64,000 bases of DNA from Streptomyces hygroscopicus subsp. hygroscopicus (GTDB lineage Bacteria; Actinomycetota; Actinomycetes; Streptomycetales; Streptomycetaceae): the NCBI RefSeq assembly GCF_030269125.1, contig NZ_BSSM01000004.1, positions 248,001 to 312,000 on the forward strand, written 5' to 3'. The notes under the pieces are model-generated. The model was not told the DNA's origin, did not search any database, and worked only from the letters and a program-made list of their open reading frames with translations. A program made the translations under genes and the position numbers. Positions 8,801 to 16,614 of the stretch are shown here, one piece after another; position 1 is the stretch's first letter; every line of letters begins with the position of its first letter.

Positions 8801-10585
8801 GGCGTCGGTGGACAACTGGACATAGCCCCGCACCAGGGTCGGCGGCAGGTCCGAGGAGAACCGGGTGCGGTACTGCACGAGACCGATGACGTATTCGTCG
8901 GCCGGCTTGCCGCTGGTGGTGACGGACTCCGGCACCCCCAGGGGGATGAACTTCTCCGACGGCTTCGTCGACGGTTCCCGCAGCTGTCCGACGTCGGGAC
9001 AACCCGTACCGTCCGCCTTGGGGTCGCAGGTCGTCGGCAACTGGTCCTGGAACTTCTTCATCCCGACCGAGAGGTAACCGGCCCCCGGGTCGGTCACCTT
9101 GATGGAGCTGATCGCGCCGACGCTCGTCCCGGCGTCCGCCGTGGCGCCGGATCCCTTGCCCGTCGGGTCCGTGACGGTGACGTCGGGCGTTCCGGTGTAG
9201 CCGGAGCCGATCTTGTCAGCGGTGAGCGCCAGCAGTTTCAGGCTGGTGGAGGCGGTCGCCGGCGTAGCGCCGGGAACCGGGTCGGCCAGCGTCCCGTTGT
9301 GGATGCTGACGCCGGGCGCGCTGCCGTAGCCGCTGCCCGGGTCGTCCACGGTCACCTTCCGGACGCTGCCGTCCGCGGCCAGGTCCGCCGGGTCGACGTG
9401 GCCCTTGGCCACTGTGCCGTTGGGGTCGTCGGGGAGGTCGAAGTCGACCGTCGGCATGGTGTAGCCCGATCCGCCGTCCTTGACGGTCACGGCGTCCACC
9501 CCGCCGGAGGCGGTCGCCACGGCACCGCTGCCGCCACCACCGGTGATGTCGACCGCGAAGCGGCCGTAGCCGCCGCCCCCCGCCGTGACGGTGTAATCGA
9601 CCACACCACCGGTCGACTGGACGGTGGCGCCGGCCGTCGCCGCCGTGGTGCCTCCGTCGACGGTGACGGACGTCGCACCGGCGACGTAGCCGCGGCCCGG
9701 CGCGGTCACGTCGATGCCGGCGATGCCACCGGTCCGCGGGTCCACCGTGGCGGTCGCCTCGGCGCCGGTCCCGGTGGTGGCGGGGGCCACCGTCGCCGCG
9801 AAGGAGTACGTGCGGTCCTGGGTCGGGTGGAGCGGGTACTCGCTCGAACCCACGGTCACCGTGCCGCCCTCGGCCGGAGGCACATTGGTCGGCGGGGACG
9901 TGCTCTTGTCGACGCCGGCCGGGTACATGAAGGCGTCGACGCCGGACGCCACACCGGTGTCGACCGGGATTCCCTGACCGTAGAAACCGATGACGTCGCC
10001 GGCCTTGACGGCGACGTCGGGCACGTTGTATGTCGTGACCTCCCCGTTCTTGGAGGCCGGCTCGGGCACCGTCTCCAGCCCGCTGTCGGCCACGACGGTG
10101 TACTGCTTCGGCGTGTCCGTCGGCCGCAGGACGTAGGCGTGGAAGAGGCCGCCCGCGGACCCGGTGGGGCTCCCCGCCGGGTCGACCTGGTTCCAGGTCT
10201 GGAAGCTCTTGAGTGTGCCCTTGGGCAGTGGCGAGCCGTCCAGGACGACGAACACCGGGCCCAGCTCGCCCGGCGGCGTCGCGTAGTCGGTCGCGTTCGC
10301 CCGGTTGACCAGCTTGTTCCCCACCGACATGGCGGTGGACTTGATGACCACTCTCGCCTTCGACTGGGTGAGCGGGCTGTTGGCCCAGTTCGGCCAGGGA
10401 CCGAAGTAGTGCGGGACCTTCGTCTCGTCGGTCGGGCTGCTCGGTCCGCCGGCGGGAGCCGCCTGCGCCTGCTGAGCCGATGACGGCGGCAGGCCCACCA
10501 TGACCGCCGCTGCCACCGCCCCGACGCCGATCAGCGCGACCGTACGCCGTCCTCGCTTCCCCCGCGGCCTCGTCGCCTGTCGCAT
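5855..10585 (-). CDS. Very large secreted multicopper oxidase with GxGY repeats and FnIII-like end
   Basis: 1576 aa, about three times a normal multicopper oxidase. The ATG at 10585 follows GGAGGAGG and opens a signal peptide (~1-42). Residues ~45-270 are an unassigned beta-rich region. From ~280 to ~505 come about six units ending in a G-x-G-Y core (GRGY, GGGY, GSGY, GSGY, GSGY, GAGY). The oxidase follows, with copper motifs HLHG (~707), HDH (~776), HPIHFH (~1328) and HCHILSHEEM (~1432), i.e. all type 1, 2 and 3 ligand sets. The last ~100 residues resemble a fibronectin type III domain. It likely oxidises metal ions or phenolics outside the cell. The adjacent two-component genes (11043-12735) are divergent and may control it. 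Confidence 0.88.
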   Translation of the reverse strand: MRQATRPRGKRGRRTVALIGVGAVAAAVMVGLPPSSAQQAQAAPAGGPSSPTDETKVPHYFGPWPNWANSPLTQSKARVVIKSTAMSVGNKLVNRANATDYATPPGELGPVFVVLDGSPLPKGTLKSFQTWNQVDPAGSPTGSAGGLFHAYVLRPTDTPKQYTVVADSGLETVPEPASKNGEVTTYNVPDVAVKAGDVIGFYGQGIPVDTGVASGVDAFMYPAGVDKSTSPPTNVPPAEGGTVTVGSSEYPLHPTQDRTYSFAATVAPATTGTGAEATATVDPRTGGIAGIDVTAPGRGYVAGATSVTVDGGTTAATAGATVQSTGGVVDYTVTAGGGGYGRFAVDITGGGGSGAVATASGGVDAVTVKDGGSGYTMPTVDFDLPDDPNGTVAKGHVDPADLAADGSVRKVTVDDPGSGYGSAPGVSIHNGTLADPVPGATPATASTSLKLLALTADKIGSGYTGTPDVTVTDPTGKGSGATADAGTSVGAISSIKVTDPGAGYLSVGMKKFQDQLPTTCDPKADGTGCPDVGQLREPSTKPSEKFIPLGVPESVTTSGKPADEYVIGLVQYRTRFSSDLPPTLVRGYVQLSTDAVPGRKVPLYNELMDGTRQELPYTGVTSPQWMGPVITATKDRPVRIVFRNLLPKGADGDLFLPVDSTGMGSGMGPMAMPAPKNDGTVMDEVRNPACTNDKTGCFKDNRATLHLHGGITPWISDGTPHQWITPAGENTDWPQGVSVQNVPDMTDGGGTELCAAKDDGCSTFYYTNQQSARLMFYHDHSYGITRLNVYAGEAAGYTITDDTEKALVGNGTIPDADSTLPLLVQDRTFVPDDSQLKDQKDANGRTVSYGQDPTWNTKRWGTKGSFWYHHVYMPAQNPGDPSGMSSYGRWMYGPWFWPPAGDAKYGPIANPYYEPTCKLDDPSTWQYQTAPYCEPEQIPGTPNVSMGMEQFNDTPIVNGVAYPKVTLQPKTYRLRLLNAANDRFFNFQWYGADPKQGDGTTEVALKPNELEAAQTDPNVSPTPVDSNNDAAGPDWVQIANEGGFLPAPAVIDGQQPTTWITDPTRFDVGNVDKHSLTLAPAERADVLVDFSKFAGKTLILYNDAPAAYPARVASYDYYTGAPDLRPTGAPKILPGYGPNTRTVMQVTVADTTPAPALDLTRLQAAFKHHADGSGVFESGQNPVIVGQSAYNSAYGKTFAASSNCNVTNTTVNTCDGLVRVNDTSKFSFNTLKSPTAKTTMPLQPKAIHDEMNATSFDDFGRMEANLGVEAQPPTPGGQNVTLYPYVNPQTELIDGTDLPRGDVKVTPIGSAADGTQIWRFTHNGVDTHPIHFHLYDVQLLNRVTWDNIVIRPDGNELGWKDTVRMSPLEDTIVALRPVVPTVPFEVPNSVRPLDPAMPLGDTSMFNNVDPQGNPTAAISNKLVNFGWEYVIHCHILSHEEMDMMRPESLALPPVKASGLTSTVVGTGANARIQLQWQDNSINETSFVVQRSSDGTTWSDAGTVASPLDQPNVHETRTFVDPTASVNSSYAYRVVALNTVGYGGEFPSMTVKSVSDPLQVVVGVRGQRKGRTAVRPE

Positions 10586-11042
10586 GAACACGCCTTCCTC
10601 CTCCCCTCGGTCACCCGTCCGCCGTCGCGAGCGGGTCCGGCCCCGATCGGCCCAGCGGAGGCGGCGGGAACGAGTGCCCCGGGACCCTGCCGCAGGCTGG
10701 TGGCGTGTTCCACGGGGCCGGGCGACAAGTGTGCGGTCGGCCGCCGGGCGCGAGGGCGAAGATGACGCGACTCTCATCAAGCTGTCATGACGGCGCCGCG
10801 AGAGCCCTAAGCGCCCGGCCCGTTCCGCGCACCCGGCGCCGTCGTTCCTCCTGCGGATCGTCTCTTGCGATGTCGTGACAACCAGCTTTTGCTGGCACCA
10901 AATCAGAACAATTCCCTCACATTTGTGAAACCGCCTGCGCAGCGCCGGGCGTGGCCCTTAAAAAGGGGTCCGGGGGAGCTGCAGGGCACGGTTCGGAGGA
11001 ACGCTGTCGGGCACGCGGCGGGGGGGAAGGCGGTGGGCCGTC
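10586..11042. promoter_or_regulatory. Divergent intergenic region between oxidase and two-component genes
   Basis: 457 bp. Most is GC-rich, but 10860-10935 is distinctly AT-richer than the surroundings, which suits promoters and operators. It contains a small perfect hairpin (CCAGC-TTTT-GCTGG, 10882-10895) and the dyad described separately at 10917-10928. No gene was recognised. Confidence 0.5.
10917..10928. promoter_or_regulatory. Dyad TCACA-TT-TGTGA
   Basis: A perfect 5+2+5 inverted repeat lies 114 bp before the response-regulator start. Its outline resembles sites of Crp/Fnr-type or other dimeric regulators. Function is an inference only. Confidence 0.35.
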
Positions 11043-11714
11043 ATGGCTCGGCTGTTGGTGGTCGAGGACGAGGCGCGACTGCGCGCCTACCTCAGACGCA
11101 CGCTCGGAGTGGACGGGCACCTCGTGGACACCGCGACGACCGGTCCGGAGGCTGTTGACTGCCTGCGGGGCGGCGAGTTCGACCTGGTCGTGCTCGACCT
11201 CATGCTGCCGGGATTCGACGGTTTCGAGGTGATGCGCCGGGCCTTCGAACAGCGCCCCGACCAAAGGGTGCTCGTCCTGTCCGCCGCCATGGACGTCGGA
11301 ACGCGCGTCCGCTGCCTGCAGATCGGGGCCGTCGACTTCCTCGGCAAGCCTTTCGCGACCGCGGAGCTGGTGGAACGTGTCCGCACCAGGCTTCGCACGG
11401 CGTCCACCAGTGGTGTGTCCCGGCGGTGGCTCCACGTCGGGGACGTCACCCTCGATCTCGAACGGCAGGTGCTGAGCCTCGGCGGCGGCAGGGACGTGTC
11501 CCTGTCCCACCGGGAGTTCATGCTGCTCGGCCATCTCATGCGGCGAGCGGGACAGGCGTGCAGCAGGCATGAGCTCCTCGCGAACGTCTGGGGGTACGCC
11601 GACGACCTCGGGAGCAACGTGGTCGACGTGACGGTCCGCCGGATCCGCGGCAAGGTGCCCCGGCCGGTCATCGAGACGGTGCGCAACATCGGGTACGCGT
11701 TCCATGCAGGCTGA
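11043..11714 (+). CDS. OmpR/PhoB-type response regulator
   Basis: 223 aa. The receiver domain (1-~118) has the acidic pair at 8-10, the phosphoacceptor Asp52 (VLDLMLPG) and Lys102 (GKPF); the winged-helix effector domain occupies ~130-223 with the typical RRIRGK recognition region. It is read from an ATG behind GGGGGAAGG and overlaps the sensor kinase gene by 11 bp, so the two are translationally coupled. The genes face away from the large multicopper oxidase gene, a layout often seen for copper or envelope-stress systems, so regulation of that oxidase is a reasonable guess. It is not close enough to a named system to give a symbol. Confidence 0.9.
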   Translation: MARLLVVEDEARLRAYLRRTLGVDGHLVDTATTGPEAVDCLRGGEFDLVVLDLMLPGFDGFEVMRRAFEQRPDQRVLVLSAAMDVGTRVRCLQIGAVDFLGKPFATAELVERVRTRLRTASTSGVSRRWLHVGDVTLDLERQVLSLGGGRDVSLSHREFMLLGHLMRRAGQACSRHELLANVWGYADDLGSNVVDVTVRRIRGKVPRPVIETVRNIGYAFHAG

Positions 11715-12735
11715 GCGCCGACGTCCTCTCTTCGTCGGCTGGGTTCTTTTCGTGACGTGCAGTCAGCTGCTGTTGTTCGTCCTGCCCAGTCTCGAGACCG
11801 TGGTGTTCCACCTGGTGTGGGTCAGCATGTCCATCGTCTACGGCATCCAGGGCTGGTCGACCCGTCGTACGGCCGTCGTGCTGATCGCGGTCGCCCTGGT
11901 CACCGGAACAGCGCTGGGCGAGTTCGTCACGCGGGGCTCGGCCGGCTGGGACGAGCTCGCCGAGGTACCGCTGATGGCGCTGGTGTTCCTCGCCATGGCC
12001 TGGCACGTGCGCCGGCGGGCCGCCGCCCTCGCCGAGATCCAGGGCCTCGTCGAGCGGGAGCGTCGCGCGCAGGACCTCAAGGAGCTGTTCGTGCGCACCT
12101 GCTCGCACGAGATGCGTACGCCGATCACGGTGGCCCGCTGCTACGCGGAGATGGTGCGCGACGAACTGCCGGGGCCGCGGGGCAAGGAGGACCTCGATGT
12201 CGTGCTGGACGAACTGGACAAGCTCGGCCGCCTTGCCGGACGCCTTCTCGTCCTGGCGGACGCGTACGAGTCCACCGAGTTCGACTGGGGCCCCGTCGAC
12301 CTCGGCTCGCTCCTGCGGCGCACGCTCCAGCGGTGGCGGCCGGCCTCGGAGCGCGACTGGTTCGTGGACGCGCCCTCCGTTCTGGTCGAGGGTGACGAGT
12401 CGCGGCTGGAGGCCGCCCTCGACGCCCTGGTGGAGAACGCCGTGAAGTTCACCGGGGTCGGGGACGCCATCACCCTGCGCTGCCGGGCGATCCGCGACGG
12501 TGCCGTGATCGAGGTGGAGGACACCGGGATCGGCTTCGCGCGGTCGCGGTCCGACGACGGGAACAGCGGGCCGAACCCGTCGTACCGCTCCGGAACCGGG
12601 CTCGGCCTGGCCATCGTGCGCGCCGTCGTCGAGCGGCACGGCGGAAGCCTTGTCGTGGATTCCGGGAGGCCGGCCGGCTCGTTGCTGCGGATGCACCTGC
12701 CCCCGCACCCGCCGGGCGTGGGAGCGGACCAGTGA
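11704..12735 (+). CDS. Sensor histidine kinase
   Basis: 343 aa membrane protein. Hydrophobic helices lie at about 9-28, 32-50, 57-76 and 86-101 with hardly any loop outside the membrane, so the signal is probably sensed within the membrane or by a partner. The HisKA segment has His135 (CSHEMRTP). The ATPase domain has the N box (VENAVKF), G1 box (DTGIGF) and G2 box (GTGLGLAIV). It overlaps the regulator gene at 11043 by 11 bp and is its cognate kinase by position. Short multi-helix input domains of this type give no hint of the ligand. Confidence 0.88.
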   Translation: MQAERRRPLFVGWVLFVTCSQLLLFVLPSLETVVFHLVWVSMSIVYGIQGWSTRRTAVVLIAVALVTGTALGEFVTRGSAGWDELAEVPLMALVFLAMAWHVRRRAAALAEIQGLVERERRAQDLKELFVRTCSHEMRTPITVARCYAEMVRDELPGPRGKEDLDVVLDELDKLGRLAGRLLVLADAYESTEFDWGPVDLGSLLRRTLQRWRPASERDWFVDAPSVLVEGDESRLEAALDALVENAVKFTGVGDAITLRCRAIRDGAVIEVEDTGIGFARSRSDDGNSGPNPSYRSGTGLGLAIVRAVVERHGGSLVVDSGRPAGSLLRMHLPPHPPGVGADQ

Positions 12736-13245
12736 CCAGGCGTGCCGACCGGACTGGCCGATGCCGTGGCGCTGCGACCGCCTGCGCGGGATCGGCCTCT
12801 CTCGGCACCGGCCGCTCCGGGCCACCGGGCCGCGGTTCCCATGGTGGCGCACGGGCCCGGCACCGCGGTGCGCCATGGGCGGGACCGCGTCCCGCGACCG
12901 CCCCCGAAGGCATGGCGGACATGCGGTCCTGCGGTGACCGGCGCACGGGACACGATCACTGACCACGCCACCGACGCACACGCACGGCGTGCCGCCGTCG
13001 CGGTGCTGTGGGCCACCGGTGGTGACCCGCCCGAGGCCATGGCCCTCTCCGGCCTCCTCGTCGACGCATCACCCTCCGGATCAGCGACGCGGCCGACCGC
13101 CTCGGGCGACCTGTGCCGTCTGGACGTTCGGGCGCGCTGGTACTTCGCGACATCGCCGTCCTCGGCCACCTTCGGTCCGACGGGCGCGACCGTCGGCTGA
13201 CCGGCGGCGCCACCCCGCGCGGCAGCGATCCTGTTCCGAGGACCG
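12736..13245. other. Stretch without a supported gene
   Basis: 510 bp. Several frames stay open here because of the high GC content, but none has a ribosome site plus protein-like composition. An imperfect hairpin (CCCATGG ... CCATGGG arms, about 12839-12880) lies ~105 bp after the kinase gene and could be a late terminator. Confidence 0.4.
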
Positions 13246-13887
13246 TCAGTCCCGCCAGAAGGACCAGAGGGGAGAGTCGAGGAGGGAGGCGGCGTGGTCG
13301 CGGTAGGGGACGGTGCCGTCGTTGATGTTGTCGGCGCCGGTCAGCACGTGTTCGAGGGCGAGGCGGTTGGCGTGATCGGCGTCCCGGGGCGGGCGGGCGA
13401 CGGAGACGTGGATCATCGCGTCGTCAAAGGCGACGACCCGCGCGCCGAAGCGGTCCTCTCAGCTGCGGAGCAGGGCGCACAGCAGGGGCAAGGGGGCTTC
13501 CGCCTGCCGGCCCATGACCGCGGGTACGTCGGCGCAGCGTGCGGCCGGAACCAGGGCCAGGTGAGGCGTGGGTGGCGGGTAAGGGCCGGTCACGAGCCGG
13601 GAGACCGCGGTGCGGGCGGCGGCATCGGGGTCGGCTCCGGCCAGGGAGGTGATGCCGGCCGCCAGACCGGGCCAGCGGTCGAACGGCGCCCCGGGATCCT
13701 CGTCCCAGGGTTCGACGCCCGGCCCCCGCCCGGTCTCCTCGCGTGCGCCCTGGCAGCGCGTCCACCACCCCACGGGATCAGGAACCGGCTCCACGGACAG
13801 CCACATGCGCGGTGGCGGGACGTCGCCTCGGGCGCCTTCGGGGAGCCAACGGCCTGGCGGAAGCCCATCGGGCAGTGACGAGAACAT
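13246..13887 (-). pseudogene. DUF4253 protein gene with one internal stop codon
   Basis: One frame runs from the ATG at 13887 to a stop at 13246 (214 codons) and is broken only by a TGA at 13459-13461. The part before the stop (142 aa, Trp- and Pro-rich, with RLVTGPYPPP) and the part after it (EDRFGARVVAFDDAMIHVSV, then DNINDGT, and a terminal WSFWRD) together match the layout of DUF4253 proteins, whose C-terminal half has a Trp before the E-x-R-F/Y-G-A-R block. A TGG-to-TGA change therefore explains the break. Since the downstream codons remain well conserved and no frame is shifted, the mutation is recent or is a sequencing error. The family's function is unknown. It is on the same strand as the tautomerase behind it. 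Confidence 0.75.
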
Positions 13888-13896
13888 GCGCGCACG

Positions 13897-14331
13897 CTAT
13901 CCGCGCTCACTGACACGCCCATCACGGACGGCGTTCATGCGCTCGTCGTAGCCGGTGGCGGGGTCGACGACGCGGCCGGCGGCCCACCAGTTCTCCCTGG
14001 CCGTCTCGTTGACCGTCATGAGGATGTCCTCCTCGGGGACGTCGGCGAACAGCCTGAGGTTGTCGACGATCGCCTGGAAGAGTTCGGCCTTCTGCTCGGC
14101 GCTGCGGTGGTTGAAGGACAGCTGGATGAACATGGCGCGCTCGCTGCGGCGCAGGCCGAACACGACCGGCTGCATCTGGAAGTTGTCGGGCGAGACCTCG
14201 TGGAAGACGTGGAACTGGTCGTCCTGGGGGACCTCCAGCACGTCGACCATCGCCTTGTGGATGCCCAGCGACACATTGCGGCGGTACTCGGAGGTGGTTC
14301 CCCGGCGCAGATAGACGTTGATCAGAGGCAT
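13897..14331 (-). CDS. Tautomerase-superfamily protein
   Basis: 144 aa starting MPLINVYLRRG. The Pro directly after the start Met is the catalytic base of the 4-oxalocrotonate tautomerase/MIF superfamily, exposed once Met is removed. The length is roughly two beta-alpha-beta units, so a monomer may equal a fused dimer of the short 60-residue enzymes; the second half (FIQLSFNHRSAEQKAELF) carries the second unit. Such enzymes act on enols of aromatic breakdown products or dehalogenate. It is followed on the same strand upstream by a carboxymuconolactone decarboxylase-like gene and a divergent LysR gene, a set that hints at small aromatic or quinone-like compounds. Confidence 0.85.
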   Translation of the reverse strand: MPLINVYLRRGTTSEYRRNVSLGIHKAMVDVLEVPQDDQFHVFHEVSPDNFQMQPVVFGLRRSERAMFIQLSFNHRSAEQKAELFQAIVDNLRLFADVPEEDILMTVNETARENWWAAGRVVDPATGYDERMNAVRDGRVSERG

Positions 14332-14417
14332 GATCTCCTGCCTTCCTCTTCTTGGTTCTCTTCCGGCTGGTTCGATTTCGGGGCCGTGACGGCCGGCGGC
14401 GCCTGCGGGCCGACGTC

Positions 14418-15047
14418 TCAGGTGGCGGGGGCCCCGGTGCGGTCCGGGGAGGGAGCCGGTACCTGGAAGCAGGTCAGCAGAGCCGAGGTGCTGAGGTACT
14501 GGCCGACGAGACTGACCAGGGCGATGAGTGTGTTCGTGCCGAACACCGCCGCCGCCTCGTCGTAGAGGTCGTCCGCCACGCGATGGTCGCGGACCAGCGC
14601 GGTGGCCAGACGGTGGGCGAGACCGACCTCGGGGCGCAGACCGCGGGGAGCCTCGCCGTGGACCAGGGACGCGATGGCCGGGCCGGGCAGTCCGGCCTTC
14701 TCGGCGGCCGCGGTGTGGGCGTACAGCGCGTACTCGGCCCGCCAGTGGGCGGCCACGGTGAGGACGACCGCCTCTCGGACGTCCGCCGCGATGCCGGTCC
14801 GGGAGAGCGCCTGGGCCCACTCCAGCAGAGGCCGGGCGATGTGCGGAGTGCGCAGCAGTGCGTTGAACGGCCCGATGAACCGCCCGTCGGGCAGGGCGGC
14901 CGTGTAACCCGCCGCTTCCGCGTCACGCGCCCGCGTGGCCCGCAGACGGTCGCGCAGGGCGCGCTGGGCTTCGTCGAGGGAGTCGGGAGGAAGGAGGGGC
15001 AACCGGCCGCCCAGTCCGGAAGTTCCGTTGTCGGGGTGCTCGTTCAC
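14418..15047 (-). CDS. Carboxymuconolactone decarboxylase/AhpD-fold protein
   Basis: About 209 aa from a GTG at 15047; an in-frame ATG at 15107 would add 20 residues but would leave no room for the LysR promoter. Helical protein with the CMD-type core around ALSRTGIAADVREAVVLTVA and HWRAEYALYAHT. A Cys-x-x-Cys redox pair as in AhpD is not present; the position before YALY has Glu-Tyr instead, so a hydrolase/decarboxylase-like or binding role is more likely than peroxide reduction. It sits between the tautomerase gene (same strand) and a divergent LysR regulator gene, probably forming a small controlled unit. Confidence 0.8.
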   Translation of the reverse strand: MNEHPDNGTSGLGGRLPLLPPDSLDEAQRALRDRLRATRARDAEAAGYTAALPDGRFIGPFNALLRTPHIARPLLEWAQALSRTGIAADVREAVVLTVAAHWRAEYALYAHTAAAEKAGLPGPAIASLVHGEAPRGLRPEVGLAHRLATALVRDHRVADDLYDEAAAVFGTNTLIALVSLVGQYLSTSALLTCFQVPAPSPDRTGAPAT

Positions 15048-15130
15048 GCCCTCCACGCTAGGAGCGCGAGGGATATTCCACCAACGAATGTTCGGCATAA
15101 TGGACATGCGGATTACTCATGGAGACGTTC

Positions 15131-16072
15131 ATGGAGACGACCCTGGTCGCGCTGCGGGTGCTGCGCGAGGTGGCGGAGCGGGGCACCTTCACGGCCGCCG
15201 CGGAGGCGCTCGGGTACACGCAGTCGGCCGTCTCCCGGCAGATGGCCGCCTTGGAACAGGCGACCGGCGCCCGGCTCTTCGACCGCCACGCCGGCGGTGT
15301 CCGGCTGACCGGCTCAGGCCGTGCCCTGCTGCGGCACGCCGTCGTCGCCCTGGACGCCCTCGAGGCCGCCGACCGGGAGTTGCGCGGAGCGGCGGAGGTC
15401 GACAGGGGCCGCGTCCGGCTCGGTTTCTTCCCCACCGCCGGAGCGCTGATCGTGCCCCGTGCCCTGGCGATGCTGCGCCAGGAGCACCCGCACCTCGAGG
15501 TGACGACGCGTGAGGCGACCACTCCGTCGCTGGTGCGCGCGCTGCGCGCCGGCACCCTGGATCTCGCGATCCTCTCCTCCAGACCGCCGCACCGCTCACC
15601 CGACACGGACGATCCGCCCCTGAGTGTCGAGCCGCTGCTGGAGGTGCGCCTGGCGGTGGCGGTGCCGACGAGCGGCCCGTTCGCCGAACGGGGCAGCGTC
15701 GGCGTCGAGGAGATCGCGCGTGAACCGTGGATCGCCAGTCCCGGCACCGCGGACGAGCCGCTGCTCGGTGTCTGGCCCGGTCTGCCCGGACGGCCCAAGG
15801 TCCGCCACACCGCCCGCGACTGGCTGACCAAGCTCCACCTGGTCGCGGCCGGCGCCGGCATCACCACGGCCACGCCGACGCTGCTGCCCGTCGTCCCGCC
15901 CGGCGTACGCCTCGTGCCCGTCGAGGGTGTCGCGGAGGAGGTACGACGCGTCAGCCTGGTGCGTGTGCCGGGCGCCCTCGAGGCACCCACGCGGGCGGTG
16001 GCACGCGCCCTGCGCCGACAAGCCGCCGACCTCGCGGACCTCCCTGACCGACCGCCGGACTGTCGGAGGTGA
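15131..16072 (+). CDS. LysR-family transcriptional regulator
   Basis: 313 aa from the ATG at 15131, preceded by GGAG; an earlier in-frame ATG at 15119 lacks such a site. The HTH (GTFTAAAEALGYTQSAVSRQ, residues ~16-35) and the effector domain (from ~90) are typical. It diverges from the CMD-fold and tautomerase genes with ~85 bp between starts, so it most likely controls them. The spacer holds an AT-rich piece around 15070-15120 that would carry its binding site and both promoters. Inducer unknown. Confidence 0.88.
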   Translation: METTLVALRVLREVAERGTFTAAAEALGYTQSAVSRQMAALEQATGARLFDRHAGGVRLTGSGRALLRHAVVALDALEAADRELRGAAEVDRGRVRLGFFPTAGALIVPRALAMLRQEHPHLEVTTREATTPSLVRALRAGTLDLAILSSRPPHRSPDTDDPPLSVEPLLEVRLAVAVPTSGPFAERGSVGVEEIAREPWIASPGTADEPLLGVWPGLPGRPKVRHTARDWLTKLHLVAAGAGITTATPTLLPVVPPGVRLVPVEGVAEEVRRVSLVRVPGALEAPTRAVARALRRQAADLADLPDRPPDCRR

Positions 16073-16129
16073 CCGCTAACATCCGGCACCTCGGGAAACA
16101 ACACGGTCGGATGCACGGAGGGATGCGGC

Positions 16130-16573
16130 GTGGGCGCTTCGGGCTGGGAGTACTACGTGCCGTACCAGGAGGACCTCGACGGGGCGCTCCAGGAGTTGCG
16201 GGAGCGGACGTTCCGCGGGGGTGACTACTTCTGGGCGCGCGAGGGGGACGGAGTGCCGCCGCGGGCGCGGAGACCGAGGCCGTCGACCGAGGAGGAGATG
16301 TGGGCCGACGAGTGGCAGCAGCACTCCGGCACGCACTCGATCCTCGACGTGTTCCGCGTGCAGCGTGAGGACGAGGAGCCCGAGATCTGCGCGGTCCAGC
16401 CGGTGACCGTTGAGAAGGCCCGGAGGGCCACCGGCACGGACCGGCTGACCCGGGCGCACGTCCCGGCCCTCGAGAACCTCGCCCGGGAACGCGGGTACGG
16501 ACGCTGTGCCGTGCTTCACGGAGCCGACGGGAGACCGGAGGAGATCTACTTCTGGGGCTGGTCCGGAGACTGA
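16130..16573 (+). CDS. Conserved hypothetical protein
   Basis: 147 aa, read from a GTG about 9 bp behind GGAGGG. It is acidic and Trp/Tyr-rich (GWEYYVPYQEDL at the start, EEIYFWGWSGD at the end), with no signal peptide, membrane helix or recognised motif. The regular third-position GC bias and good ribosome site argue for a real gene. It ends 41 bp before the converging exporter gene. I cannot name a family or function. Confidence 0.65.
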   Translation: MGASGWEYYVPYQEDLDGALQELRERTFRGGDYFWAREGDGVPPRARRPRPSTEEEMWADEWQQHSGTHSILDVFRVQREDEEPEICAVQPVTVEKARRATGTDRLTRAHVPALENLARERGYGRCAVLHGADGRPEEIYFWGWSGD

Positions 16574-16614
16574 GCTCCCGCCCGGCTCCGGGCTCGGGCC
16601 GAGCGCCCGACCGC

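Noticed and set aside
12742-13200. 152-aa plus-strand open frame
   Set aside because: No ribosome site, low-complexity N-terminal half and no recognisable fold.
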